DNA from: Pedobacter puniceum
GTDB lineage: Bacteria > Bacteroidota > Bacteroidia > Sphingobacteriales > Sphingobacteriaceae
DNA: 64,000 nt
Direction of reading: 5' to 3'
NCBI RefSeq assembly: GCF_009674685.1
Contig: NZ_WKJI01000002.1
Span: forward strand, 496,001 to 560,000
Positions 1 to 8,067 of this stretch are shown here, piece after piece. The notes below the pieces were generated by a model. It did no database searches, was not told the DNA's origin, and saw nothing but the letters and a program-made list of their open reading frames with translations. The position numbers and the translations under genes are program-made. Position 1 is the stretch's first letter. Each line of letters opens with the position of its first letter.

Positions 1-20
1 AGCCTTCTAAAAGCCTTCAA

Positions 21-605
21 TTATTGCTTTACTAACTGAATTCTTTTAGGTAAAATAGGAACATAAGTTTCAAAGTTTGGACATTTCCCTTCAACATAGA
101 TATCTTGTGTTCTATAAAAATTAAAAGTCATATTTGTTAAAGTAGTATTATTAACAGATATATAAACCTCACCTCCATCCATACAATAAGTATCATTTTT
201 ATTCTCGAAATGCATCACATAACTGCCATTAATCGGATAAGAACCTTCAAGCCATGTTTCTTCATCATCTGAAATATTTAAAGTATTATACAAAATGGCA
301 CCTGTTACTTGGTCTTTAATTAGTAATCTACCTGCCAACAGATCTATCTTAAATCCGTCTGCACTAGATGGTAAATGCAAAAACTTGTTTAAATGCAGTT
401 CAATTATTTTACCATCTGCCGTACCCTTCCAAATACCTACAAATTTGGGAAGTATGTTATTAACATCTTTAACGTAAGTAACATCTTCTGGTATACCATC
501 TGGAGTTCCTAAATATGCTTCTGCTTGTTCTAAGGAAATGATAACTTGCGCTTGTACAGTTAAACTAATTAATATTATTAGTATACTTAAATATATTCTT
601 TTCAT
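21..605 (-). CDS. Secreted DUF6705-like hypothetical protein
   Basis: This encodes about 194 residues from the ATG at 605, which begins MKRIYLSILIILISL. That hydrophobic stretch ends in VQAQ, a typical signal peptide, so the longer upstream reading frame to 638 is less likely. The mature part is rich in beta-strand-forming residues and includes GIWKGTADGKIIELHL, as in the lipocalin-like DUF6705 proteins of Bacteroidota; that family call is from memory. Function is unknown. It lies 24 bp downstream of the 629-1588 reading frame on the same strand, so it is probably co-transcribed with that split lipoprotein gene, and the two may act together at the cell surface. Confidence 0.7.
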   Translation of the reverse strand: MKRIYLSILIILISLTVQAQVIISLEQAEAYLGTPDGIPEDVTYVKDVNNILPKFVGIWKGTADGKIIELHLNKFLHLPSSADGFKIDLLAGRLLIKDQVTGAILYNTLNISDDEETWLEGSYPINGSYVMHFENKNDTYCMDGGEVYISVNNTTLTNMTFNFYRTQDIYVEGKCPNFETYVPILPKRIQLVKQ

Positions 606-628
606 TTTATTTAGATTAAAAATTTCAA

Positions 629-1588
629 TTATGGACAAGGGTTGGTAAATACTGTAATTTTACCATTAGAATTTAGTATTAAAGATTTTTCCTCTATGAT
701 ACCGTTACTTTTTGCTTTAAAGAGCTTAACACCATTTAAATTCATCTCTTCATTAACAAATCTTAAAAATTTCTTTTCATCATTACCATCTTCTTTTTTA
801 TAAAATTCCACATATTTATTTCTCCATTCTGGAGTATCAAAACCAGTTTTTATATCAAAATGACTACCAGTAAACATTATAGTATAGTTTCCATTGCTAC
901 TTACCATATTAACATAATATTTTGAATAGTCACCGCTACTAATATTAGCTTGAATTAATAACATAAGGGCATTAACATCAGCAGGTGAAAACATTTTAAT
1001 AGGTTTTCTTATTTCAACAATACCATTATTTACAGTACTTACTAATTCATAATCATCCAAATGATTATGTGTGAATCCTATCGTTTCAGTATCAATATTA
1101 ATCTTTAGATTATCGCTATTTGATGTAGAATTTCCTGATATCAAAGAATTGAATGTTCCTAATCGAGATTCTGCATAACCTGTTTCATGAGTTAAATTGG
1201 TCTTATTTTTCAACTCATTAACTATAGCTCTAAATTCCATATCTTGCTCATGCAAAGCTACTTGAGCACAAGGATCATAAGTTACACACGGTAATAAACC
1301 AGTTGTTCCACCAACACAACCACAACCTTGTATAAAATATGCTGAGCCCCCTGGTACATTTGCACAGTCTAAAGGGTCTGGTGAAGGAGGTGGATCTTCA
1401 TAAATGACGCAATCATAATATTCGTCTATGTGTATAAGACTCCAACTTACATATCCAGAGTATATTGTTTGATTACACCAAGAATCATAGTCAACAAGAT
1501 CGCTATCTAGTGGTTGAGAACAATACAGAGATCTTCCTGTCTCAAAATAACCGTTCTCTAACATCCCCCATGATGCTGTCCATACCAA
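629..1588 (-). CDS. C-terminal part of a frameshifted surface protein with JAMM-like HxH...SxxD motif
   Basis: This open frame of 319 codons has only a TTG near its start (1588) and no signal peptide. It overlaps by 31 bp the end of the lipoprotein frame 1558-2229, and reads like that gene's continuation. There is a Cys- and Gly-rich segment at residues 60-105 (PPPSPDPLDC, GCGCVGG). After it comes a domain with GFTHNHLDD (His174, His176) and KMFSPADV (Ser201, Asp204). The HxH...SxxD order resembles JAB/MPN metalloproteases, although the spacing of about 25 residues is longer than usual. One extra base near 1582 would join the frames smoothly. Related Bacteroidota proteins, as remembered, are single lipoproteins. 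It is probably a pseudogene or the product of a sequencing indel. Confidence 0.55.
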   Translation of the reverse strand: MVWTASWGMLENGYFETGRSLYCSQPLDSDLVDYDSWCNQTIYSGYVSWSLIHIDEYYDCVIYEDPPPSPDPLDCANVPGGSAYFIQGCGCVGGTTGLLPCVTYDPCAQVALHEQDMEFRAIVNELKNKTNLTHETGYAESRLGTFNSLISGNSTSNSDNLKINIDTETIGFTHNHLDDYELVSTVNNGIVEIRKPIKMFSPADVNALMLLIQANISSGDYSKYYVNMVSSNGNYTIMFTGSHFDIKTGFDTPEWRNKYVEFYKKEDGNDEKKFLRFVNEEMNLNGVKLFKAKSNGIIEEKSLILNSNGKITVFTNPCP

Positions 1589-2229
1589 AGACAGTCAACA
1601 AATGCTAAAGTACATTCGACTCTTTCTGATGTACTAGCTTGTTTTGAGCCTCGACTAATTTGATTTTTCAGAGGTTTATGAACACCATTTCGATATTCAT
1701 AAGAGTTAATAGTTTTATTTTTAAAATCTTTTAATAATAAAACACCATTAAAATTTTTGAAATCAGTAGTATGATCCTGTATTAGATCCTTAGATTCATC
1801 CTTAATAGCTGTAATATTCGATTTAGGGGGAATAATATAGGTGGCCAATTTAATATCTAATCCAGAAGAAGTTTCTTTAAATAATATATATTTATCAGTG
1901 TTTGAAATAGGAGATTTCAAGTAAACATTCGTCTTTTTATTAAGAATTTGTAAATCGAGTGGTATATAATAATAAGCTAATGAATCATTAACTAATTTTT
2001 TCTGAAATTTTTTCCAATCAGGTTTCCAGCTTATTTCAATAGAATCTTTATGATTAAGTAACAATTGAGACTGATATCCACTATTAGCAAAAACTAATTT
2101 AAGTGCTTCGACATTGTAAGTTTCAGGCTGACTTGTTGAAGTGTTAAAAATTATATCTTTTTTACAGTTACAAAAAAAGATACAGATGAAAATAGCAAAT
2201 GCTATTTTGATATTTTTTTTTCTTTTCAT
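1558..2229 (-). CDS. N-terminal part of a frameshifted lipoprotein
   Basis: This encodes 223 residues starting MKRKKNIKIAFAIFICIFF followed by CNCKKD, a short lipoprotein-type signal in which Cys22 is likely lipidated. The body is charged and has no domain I recognise. The frame ends in CLWYGQHHGGC just after entering the region that, one frame over, reads WTASWGMLENGYFETG. The two frames together would make a protein of about 530 residues. The start is a clear ATG at 2229, with 173 bp of non-coding DNA upstream that should hold the promoter. It is called as a CDS because the frame is intact to its stop, but functionally it is probably one gene with 629-1588. Confidence 0.6.
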   Translation of the reverse strand: MKRKKNIKIAFAIFICIFFCNCKKDIIFNTSTSQPETYNVEALKLVFANSGYQSQLLLNHKDSIEISWKPDWKKFQKKLVNDSLAYYYIPLDLQILNKKTNVYLKSPISNTDKYILFKETSSGLDIKLATYIIPPKSNITAIKDESKDLIQDHTTDFKNFNGVLLLKDFKNKTINSYEYRNGVHKPLKNQISRGSKQASTSERVECTLAFVDCLWYGQHHGGC

Positions 2230-2364
2230 AAGAGTAGATGTTACTCAAAAGTATAAATAACTTTTAAATGAGATAGAAAATCCCAAAAAATAACCTAACA
2301 ATAATATTAAATTAACAATGGCTTCTAGCAATTTAGGTTTGGTTTTTGAATAAGTATGATGAAT

Positions 2365-2382
2365 AACTGCCTAGTGGCAGTT
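2365..2382. repeat. Perfect palindromic hairpin AACTGCC-TAGT-GGCAGTT
   Basis: A perfect 7-bp inverted repeat with a TAGT loop lies about 20 bp before the nucleotidyltransferase gene at 2403. Its core TGCCTAGTGGCA differs by one base from TGCCTAGCGGCA at 23956-23967, so both may be copies of a short dispersed palindromic repeat. It could also act as an mRNA hairpin in the leader of the 2403 operon. Confidence 0.5.
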
Positions 2383-2402
2383 TCTACCTTATTAAAAACC
2401 CT

Positions 2403-3152
2403 ATGATTACAACTGAAGAAGAGAAAAAAGAAGCTCAAGAATTCTATAAAGAAGCCTTACAATTACTAAAAGAGTGCGGTGTAGATTTTATGCTAGGAGG
2501 TGCCTTTTCCCTCTTTGCACATACTGGTATTTACCGCGATACTAAAGATTTAGATATCTTTTGTAAACCATCAGACTATAGTAAAATACTACAGTTTTTT
2601 GCTGACAAAGGTTATACAACCCAATTAACAGACATCCGCTGGTTGGCCAAAGTTTTTAAAGGAGATTATTTTATCGATATTATTTTTGATACTGTAAATA
2701 ATATTTGTACGGTTGATGATAGCTGGTTTGAACATGCTACCCCTGGTACTTTTGCTGGTGAAGAAGTGAAATTTTTATCTCCCGAAGAGCTTATTTGGTG
2801 TAAAATATATGTCCAAAATCGTGAACGTTTTGATGGGGCAGATATCAACCATGTTATTCTTAAAAAAGGCAAAGAATTAGACTGGGAAAGGTTACTTTCC
2901 CGATTAGACCAACACAACCACTGGCATTTATTATTGGCTCAAATCATTATGTTTCAGTTTGTTTACCCGTCTGATTTTCATGAAATCATCCCTCAATGGT
3001 TGTTTGATGAATTGATAAAAAGAGCCAATAACCAATACCAATTACCCGCTACGGTAGTGAAAGTTTGTAGAGGCCCCGTTATAGACCAAACCCAATACAG
3101 CGTAGATATTAAAGATTGGGATTATAAAGTATCCACCATCATGACTACCTAA
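2403..3152 (+). CDS. Nucleotidyltransferase family protein
   Basis: This is a 249-residue soluble protein. Near the N-terminus it carries the nucleotidyltransferase-fold signature LGGAFSLFAHTGIYRDTKDLDIF (residues about 31-53): a GG-A/F-S turn and then a DLDIF acidic pair, the Mg-binding Asp residues. The remainder is helical with no strong signature. The fold is shared by antitoxin-like and tRNA/aminoglycoside nucleotidyltransferases, so the substrate cannot be named. It opens a run of five same-strand genes with very short gaps (12 bp to the metallophosphoesterase), suggesting one operon of nucleotide- or phosphate-handling enzymes. The ATG at 2403 is the first in frame. Confidence 0.75.
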   Translation: MITTEEEKKEAQEFYKEALQLLKECGVDFMLGGAFSLFAHTGIYRDTKDLDIFCKPSDYSKILQFFADKGYTTQLTDIRWLAKVFKGDYFIDIIFDTVNNICTVDDSWFEHATPGTFAGEEVKFLSPEELIWCKIYVQNRERFDGADINHVILKKGKELDWERLLSRLDQHNHWHLLLAQIIMFQFVYPSDFHEIIPQWLFDELIKRANNQYQLPATVVKVCRGPVIDQTQYSVDIKDWDYKVSTIMTT

Positions 3153-3164
3153 ATTTTTCATACC

Positions 3165-3911
3165 ATGACAGATACAACAAAAAATACTAGAATAGCCGCC
3201 GTTGCCGATATCCATGTAAAAGAATCTGACAAAGGAAAATGGACTGCCTATTTTAAAGAAATATCAGAAAAAGCAGATGTTTTGGTTATCTGTGGCGATT
3301 TAACCGATACGGGCGACGAGTCTGAAGCAGCCGTTTTAGCCGAAGAATTAAAAGTATGTAGCATCCCTGTAGTGATGGTTTTAGGCAATCACGATTACGA
3401 AAAAGGCAGAGAGAAAATGATTCGTCAGCTTTTGTTAAAAGACCATGTTCATGTTTTAGATGGAGAAGCTATCGTTATCCATAACATTGGCTTTGCCGGT
3501 ATTAAAGGCTTTGGTGGTGGTTTTGATAAGCATATGCTATCCATGTTTGGCGAAAAAGGCATGAAAGATTTTGTACAAGAAGCCGTAAATGAAGCCTTAC
3601 AATTAGAAAGAGCCTTGGCAAGATTAGAATCAGACCATCAAGATATTAAAAAAGTGGCTTTGTTACATTACTCGCCCATAGCAGAAACCGTAAAAGGCGA
3701 AGCCGAAGCTATTTTTCCGTTTTTAGGTTCATCCAGATTGGCAGAACCCCTCAGCAGAAGAAATGTTGATGTTGCTTTTCATGGCCATGCCCACATTGGC
3801 ACTTTAAAGGGCAAAACACAAGACGGTATAGAGGTTTTTAATGTTGCCAAACCACTGCTTTTACGCGATGGTTATGATTGCCCCTATTTTTTATACGAAA
3901 TAACAGCATAG
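3165..3911 (+). CDS. Metallophosphoesterase (calcineurin-like)
   Basis: This 248-residue protein shows the full calcineurin-like set in order: DIH at Asp15/His17, GDLTD at Asp45, GNHDYE at Asn75/His76, ALLHYSP around residue 168, and FHGHAHIG around residue 207. These ligate a dinuclear metal centre that hydrolyses phosphoesters; the natural substrate cannot be read from the sequence. There is no signal peptide, so it is cytoplasmic. It starts 12 bp after the nucleotidyltransferase and is followed closely by MazG and HD hydrolases, consistent with a shared housecleaning or repair role. The length is normal for single-domain members. Confidence 0.88.
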   Translation: MTDTTKNTRIAAVADIHVKESDKGKWTAYFKEISEKADVLVICGDLTDTGDESEAAVLAEELKVCSIPVVMVLGNHDYEKGREKMIRQLLLKDHVHVLDGEAIVIHNIGFAGIKGFGGGFDKHMLSMFGEKGMKDFVQEAVNEALQLERALARLESDHQDIKKVALLHYSPIAETVKGEAEAIFPFLGSSRLAEPLSRRNVDVAFHGHAHIGTLKGKTQDGIEVFNVAKPLLLRDGYDCPYFLYEITA

Positions 3912-3948
3912 CCCTTATTTATTGCTAAAGATTCCTGATTTTAGCATC

Positions 3949-4275
3949 ATGGAAATTAAAGAAGCACAACAACTGGTAGACAATTGGATTAAAACTACTG
4001 GTGTAAGGTATTTTAATGAGCTCACCAATACGGCTATTTTAATGGAAGAAGTGGGTGAGGTTGCCCGTATCATGTCTCGTAAATATGGCGAGCAGTCTTT
4101 TAAAGAATCTGATAAAAAAGTTGATTTAGGCGATGAAATGGCCGATGTACTTTTCGTATTGATTTGCTTGGCTAACCAAACAGGTATTGATTTAACCGCT
4201 GCATTAGAAAAAAATATGGAGAAGAAAAGTATTAGAGATGCAGACAGACATCGTAACAACGAGAAATTAAAATAA
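3949..4275 (+). CDS. MazG-like nucleotide pyrophosphohydrolase
   Basis: From the ATG at 3949 the protein is 108 residues. An upstream TTG at 3922 is possible but adds a non-conserved tail. It has the all-alpha NTP pyrophosphatase metal motif: EEVGE (Glu33, Glu34, Glu37) and DEMAD (Glu63, Asp66). Such proteins convert (d)NTPs to (d)NMPs and pyrophosphate, removing abnormal nucleotides. It resembles the short single-domain MazG/YpjD type rather than two-domain E. coli MazG. Its stop overlaps the start of the next gene (TAATG at 4273-4277), so translation of the two is likely coupled. Confidence 0.88.
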   Translation: MEIKEAQQLVDNWIKTTGVRYFNELTNTAILMEEVGEVARIMSRKYGEQSFKESDKKVDLGDEMADVLFVLICLANQTGIDLTAALEKNMEKKSIRDADRHRNNEKLK

Positions 4276-4922
4276 TGCAAGACTTCATTAACAAAACCAT
4301 AGCTTTTGTAAAGCAAGAATTACAAGATGCCGAGGCTGGCCATGATTGGTTTCATATAGAACGTGTTTGGAAAACAGCTAAAAACATCGCAGCAGAGGAA
4401 AAAGTGAATTTACTAGTGGTAGAGTTTGCCGCTTTGCTACATGATATTGCCGATGCTAAATTTCATGATGGAGATGAAGAAATAGGACCAAGAAAAGCGG
4501 GCGAATTTTTAAAAACTTTAGCTGTTGATGATGAAACCATTATCCACGTACAGCAAATTATTAAAAACATGTCTTTTAAAGCTAGCTTAGGCGATGTTAC
4601 TTTTACTTCAGCAGAAATGTTGGTGGTACAAGATGCCGATAGGCTAGATGCCATTGGTGCTATTGGCATAGCCAGAGCTTTTACCTATGGTGGCTATAAA
4701 AACAGAGAACTTTACAACCCAGATATTAAGCCAGAGCCTAACCAAAGTAAGGAGGCTTATAAAAAGTCTACCGCCCCAACCATCAACCATTTTTATGAAA
4801 AATTACTCTTATTGAAAGATAAGATGAACACCGCAACAGGCAAAAAATTGGCAGCCCAAAGACATGATTTTATGGTTCAATATTTGACTCAGTTTTATGC
4901 AGAATGGAACGGAGAAAAATAA
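4275..4922 (+). CDS. HD-domain phosphohydrolase (YpgQ/YedJ type)
   Basis: This 215-residue protein has the HD-superfamily motif: HDWFHIERV (His27), then ALLHDIADAKF (His56-Asp57), and a later VQDADRLDAIGAIG holding the last metal-binding Asp. The order and the TYGG...HFYEKLLLLKD C-terminus fit the YpgQ/YedJ subgroup, members of which hydrolyse nucleotides. The start codon overlaps the MazG stop. It is cytoplasmic and probably acts with its neighbours in nucleotide sanitation, but the actual substrate is unknown. Confidence 0.88.
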   Translation: MQDFINKTIAFVKQELQDAEAGHDWFHIERVWKTAKNIAAEEKVNLLVVEFAALLHDIADAKFHDGDEEIGPRKAGEFLKTLAVDDETIIHVQQIIKNMSFKASLGDVTFTSAEMLVVQDADRLDAIGAIGIARAFTYGGYKNRELYNPDIKPEPNQSKEAYKKSTAPTINHFYEKLLLLKDKMNTATGKKLAAQRHDFMVQYLTQFYAEWNGEK

Positions 4923-4925
4923 ACC

Positions 4926-5378
4926 ATGGAAAACACTTTTTTATATTTCGCTTACGGTAGTAATCTTAATAAAGCATTAATGGAATTTAGGGTTAATGAC
5001 CCTGTAACAGTTGTTGGGCAAGCCGTTTTATATGGTTATGGTTTATGCTTTCATCAGCTTAACGCCGATGGTAGTGCCAGAGCCAATTTGGTAGTTTCTG
5101 AAAGTGAAAATGTACATGGTGTTTTATATCAAGTACATAATCAACATTTTGAATTGTTGCAACAAACAGAACCTCAATACCAATTACAAGAATTTGAGCT
5201 TGAAAGCGATAAAGGTTTACATCAGGCTTATGCTTTTATTTGTGTGGATGAAGCAGAGGAGCTATCACCAGAAGAAGAATATCTAAACACCCTATTAGAA
5301 GGCGCTAAACAACACCAATTGCCAGAAAATTATATTTCCTACATCAAACACAAAGCAAATTTTAAGGCAGAAGAATAG
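4926..5378 (+). CDS. Gamma-glutamylcyclotransferase-like (AIG2/GGCT) protein
   Basis: This is a small 150-residue protein beginning FLYFAYGSNLNKALM, the YGSNL phosphate-like loop that defines the GGCT/AIG2 fold. A Glu in QQTEPQY lies where the catalytic acid is expected, and VHGVLYQV matches the usual strand before it. Family members release 5-oxoproline from gamma-glutamyl amines or amino acids; the exact substrate is open. It follows the HD gene after 3 bp and ends the five-gene operon. The UbiA gene converges on it with only 4 bp between stops. Confidence 0.82.
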   Translation: MENTFLYFAYGSNLNKALMEFRVNDPVTVVGQAVLYGYGLCFHQLNADGSARANLVVSESENVHGVLYQVHNQHFELLQQTEPQYQLQEFELESDKGLHQAYAFICVDEAEELSPEEEYLNTLLEGAKQHQLPENYISYIKHKANFKAEE

Positions 5379-5382
5379 GATT

Positions 5383-6231
5383 TTAGAGCCATAACCAGCT
5401 AAAATACAGCAACATCATTAAACCACTCATAAGCGTCATACCCATCGCATTTTTAAAAGATGCTGCTTCAACTCGGTTTAAACACTGTTTAAACCACCAT
5501 AAAAAATAGCCTAATATTGGGGAGCAGCATAGGGCAAAAACCCAAAAATTATAGAGTTCATTTTGCCTGTTCCAATAATCAAACATCAGGGCAAAACCCA
5601 AAAAAAATACAAAGCCTGAAAATAAAAAAGAGCCTTTTACACCTAGTAAAAGACTTAAAGTTTTATCGCCACGCTTGCAATCTTCTTCGTGTTGGTACAC
5701 TTGCGTTAACGGATAAGAAGCCCCAATTAAGCAGGAGGCAATCAATCCGGCTTGGATGACATCGGCGTTAAGCCCTAAGTCATATTGACCTATGGCTTGG
5801 TAGCAACTGTAGTAAATAAAAAATCCTTGAAAAATAAAAACCACCAAAAAACTTAAAATAGGATATTTTTTGATGCGGATACGAGGATGACTGTAAGCTT
5901 TAGAAAAAGAATTATAAATGGCAACCGCCAAAGCAAACTCAAAACTCACTAAAAAAGCCATCAATAAACCTGTCCACTCTAAAACATAAGCCGTTACCAA
6001 TAAAGATTTTTGCACTTTTGGAGGTTCTTTTATAAGCGCAATACTGCCTTCATCCTTATCAAAATAGCTATTGTAAGCGTTACTTGCCGGATACACAAAT
6101 AAATGCCAAACTATAAAAACTACTATGGCATTGTAAATGTTAGGATTAGGTACTTCGCTATAAGCAAACAAATAAACAGGAAGCAATAACAAAGAAAAAG
6201 GAAGGCGTAAGTGTAATAAGGTAGACTTCAT
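5383..6231 (-). CDS. UbiA-family prenyltransferase
   Basis: This 282-residue integral membrane protein has about 8-9 hydrophobic helices. The first acidic motif is NSYFDKDEG (Asn54, Asp58, Asp60), and the second is EEDCKRGDKT near residue 185. These bind Mg-prenyl diphosphate in UbiA enzymes, which attach isoprenoid chains to aromatic acceptors. It is transcribed divergently from the type III PKS with only 47 bp between starts, so promoter elements must overlap and regulation is likely joint. The acceptor is plausibly the polyketide made by the neighbouring genes; that link is inference. A menaquinone or heme role is less likely because menA- or cyoE-type neighbours are absent. Confidence 0.85.
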   Translation of the reverse strand: MKSTLLHLRLPFSLLLLPVYLFAYSEVPNPNIYNAIVVFIVWHLFVYPASNAYNSYFDKDEGSIALIKEPPKVQKSLLVTAYVLEWTGLLMAFLVSFEFALAVAIYNSFSKAYSHPRIRIKKYPILSFLVVFIFQGFFIYYSCYQAIGQYDLGLNADVIQAGLIASCLIGASYPLTQVYQHEEDCKRGDKTLSLLLGVKGSFLFSGFVFFLGFALMFDYWNRQNELYNFWVFALCCSPILGYFLWWFKQCLNRVEAASFKNAMGMTLMSGLMMLLYFSWLWL

Positions 6232-6278
6232 TTCTTTGTTATGTTTAGCATGAAGGTAAAAATATTTAATTTTTTTGA

Positions 6279-7382
6279 ATGAGCAGTGTTATATCGACAA
6301 TTGGTACTAGTAATCCATCAAATCAGTTTGCGCAAAGTCGCATACTGGAATTTATGAAAGAAGCACACCAGTTGGATAGCAACCAAGCTCGTAGATTAGA
6401 AAAATTATATCAAGTATCTGGGATAGATTACAGGCACTCGGTACTGCAAGATTTTGGTAAGCAAAAAGGAGATTACAGCTTTTTTGGTAATGATGCTGGC
6501 CTTAACCCCTTCCCTACTACAGCCAGCAGAGGTTTTATATACGAGCAAAATGCTTTACAAATTGCTTTAAAAGCTGTTGAAAATTGCTTAAAACAGCTTG
6601 ACTTTAATCCTCAAAACATCAGTCACTTAATTACGGTAAGTTGTACAGGAATGTATGCTCCGGGTTTAGATATAGAACTGGTAGAAAAACTAGGCTTAAA
6701 GCCCGATACTGAGCGTACTTGTATAAATTTTATGGGTTGTTATGGTGCTTTTAATGCGCTTAAAGTGGCCGATTATATTTGCAGAGCGCAACCTACAGCT
6801 AAAGTTTTAATTGTAGATGTTGAGCTTTGTACCCTCCATTTCCAAAAAGAAAATACTTTAGATAACTGGTTGGCAAATTCTTTATTTGCCGATGGTGCAG
6901 CGGCTGTTTTAGTGCAACATGAAGCGCAAACTGATGATAAACTTTTCCATATCAATTCTTTTTACAGCGAGCTAATTAGCCAAGCAAGAAATGAAATGGC
7001 TTGGCGCATTGGCAATTTTGGCTATGAAATGCAGCTTACCAGCCAAGTTGCTAAACAAATAAGAAGTGGTATTAAAGATATTGCCCAAAAATTATTGAAA
7101 AAAGCCCAATTAGCTTTTGATGATATTGGACAATATGCCATCCACCCTGGTGGCAGAAGAATTTTAGAAGTTTGTGATGATGCTTTTCAGCTCCATCCCC
7201 ACCAAAATGAGCATGCTTATGAGGTATTACGTAATTTTGGTAATATGTCATCGGCAACGGTGCTTTTTGTCTTAGCAGCACTCGGTAAAAAGCTCAAAAC
7301 CAAACAACAAGAAGAAAAAATATTGAGCTTTGCTTTTGGTCCTGGCTTAACTTTTGAAAGTATGGTACTTACATATGCCTAG
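6279..7382 (+). CDS. Type III polyketide synthase (chalcone synthase-like)
   Basis: This 367-residue thiolase-fold protein carries the type III PKS catalytic triad: Cys154 in INFMGCYGAF, His289 in AIHPGG, and Asn322 in NFGNMSSATV. The C-terminal SFAFGPGLTFE matches the GFGPG loop. Such homodimers extend an acyl-CoA starter with malonyl-CoA and cyclise to resorcinols or pyrones without an acyl carrier protein. The product is expected to be an alkylresorcinol- or alkylpyrone-like phenolic lipid. The next two genes, a methyltransferase and an FAD monooxygenase-like enzyme, overlap it and each other and parallel the Streptomyces srsABC arrangement. The substrate is inferred, not shown. Confidence 0.92.
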   Translation: MSSVISTIGTSNPSNQFAQSRILEFMKEAHQLDSNQARRLEKLYQVSGIDYRHSVLQDFGKQKGDYSFFGNDAGLNPFPTTASRGFIYEQNALQIALKAVENCLKQLDFNPQNISHLITVSCTGMYAPGLDIELVEKLGLKPDTERTCINFMGCYGAFNALKVADYICRAQPTAKVLIVDVELCTLHFQKENTLDNWLANSLFADGAAAVLVQHEAQTDDKLFHINSFYSELISQARNEMAWRIGNFGYEMQLTSQVAKQIRSGIKDIAQKLLKKAQLAFDDIGQYAIHPGGRRILEVCDDAFQLHPHQNEHAYEVLRNFGNMSSATVLFVLAALGKKLKTKQQEEKILSFAFGPGLTFESMVLTYA

Positions 7383-8067
7383 TTTTAAACATAGAAGTAC
7401 AGCGTTAGAAATCATGGATGATTTCTCGTTAGACCAACAAGCTATTCACCCGGTTCTAAAAGAGCTGGAAGTCATCAACAAATTGCTAGGCGGTTTTCAG
7501 GTATTTTACAATGCTTTTAAGAAATTACCCATTCAAGATAAAGACATTATTTGCGATTGGGGCTGCGGCGGTGGCGATAGCCTAAAAGTTTTAAAAAAGC
7601 ACTTCCGTAAAAGAAAAATATACCCTCACTTTATCGGGATTGATGCCACACCTAGTGCTATTAGCTTTGCCAAAGCACATCATGAAGCAGAAGATATCCA
7701 CTTTAGTTTGGCTGATGTTTTAGAAGAGCCATTCTTAGCCGAAGAGTTTGATTATGTTATCAGCAGCTTATTTACCCATCATTTTAATGATGATGAATGG
7801 AAGAAACTGGTAGGAAGAATGCTGTACGCTTCTAAAAAAGCTGTTATCATCAATGATTTACACCGTCATTGGTTGGCTTATTATTCTATTGGTTGGCTTA
7901 CCCAAATCTTCTCCAAATCGCCCATGGTAAAACACGATAGTAAATTATCAGTCTTAAGAAGTTTTACCAGAAAAGAGCTGCAAACATTATTAGCGCAAAT
8001 GGGTATTAAGAAGTATAGTATTAAATGGATGTGGGCCTTTCGCTGGCAAATCATCATTTATAAATGA
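7375..8067 (+). CDS. SAM-dependent class I methyltransferase
   Basis: From the ATG at 7375, which overlaps the PKS stop, the protein is 230 residues; a frame extending to 7354 is less likely. Motif I is ICDWGCGGGDSLKVL, followed by FIGIDATPSAISFAK and the SLADVL acidic loop, giving a Rossmann methyltransferase that uses S-adenosylmethionine. The C-terminal region with HRHWLAYYSIGWLTQIFSKS looks membrane-associating, which fits a lipid-like substrate. It is sandwiched between the type III PKS and an FAD oxidoreductase with overlapping codons, so it very likely methylates the polyketide product (O- or C-methylation unknown). Confidence 0.88.
   Translation: MPSFKHRSTALEIMDDFSLDQQAIHPVLKELEVINKLLGGFQVFYNAFKKLPIQDKDIICDWGCGGGDSLKVLKKHFRKRKIYPHFIGIDATPSAISFAKAHHEAEDIHFSLADVLEEPFLAEEFDYVISSLFTHHFNDDEWKKLVGRMLYASKKAVIINDLHRHWLAYYSIGWLTQIFSKSPMVKHDSKLSVLRSFTRKELQTLLAQMGIKKYSIKWMWAFRWQIIIYK

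Noticed and set aside
3915-4316. A 133-codon minus-strand frame over the MazG gene
   Set aside because: The MazG frame has clear EExxE and DxxAD motifs, and this is its antisense shadow.
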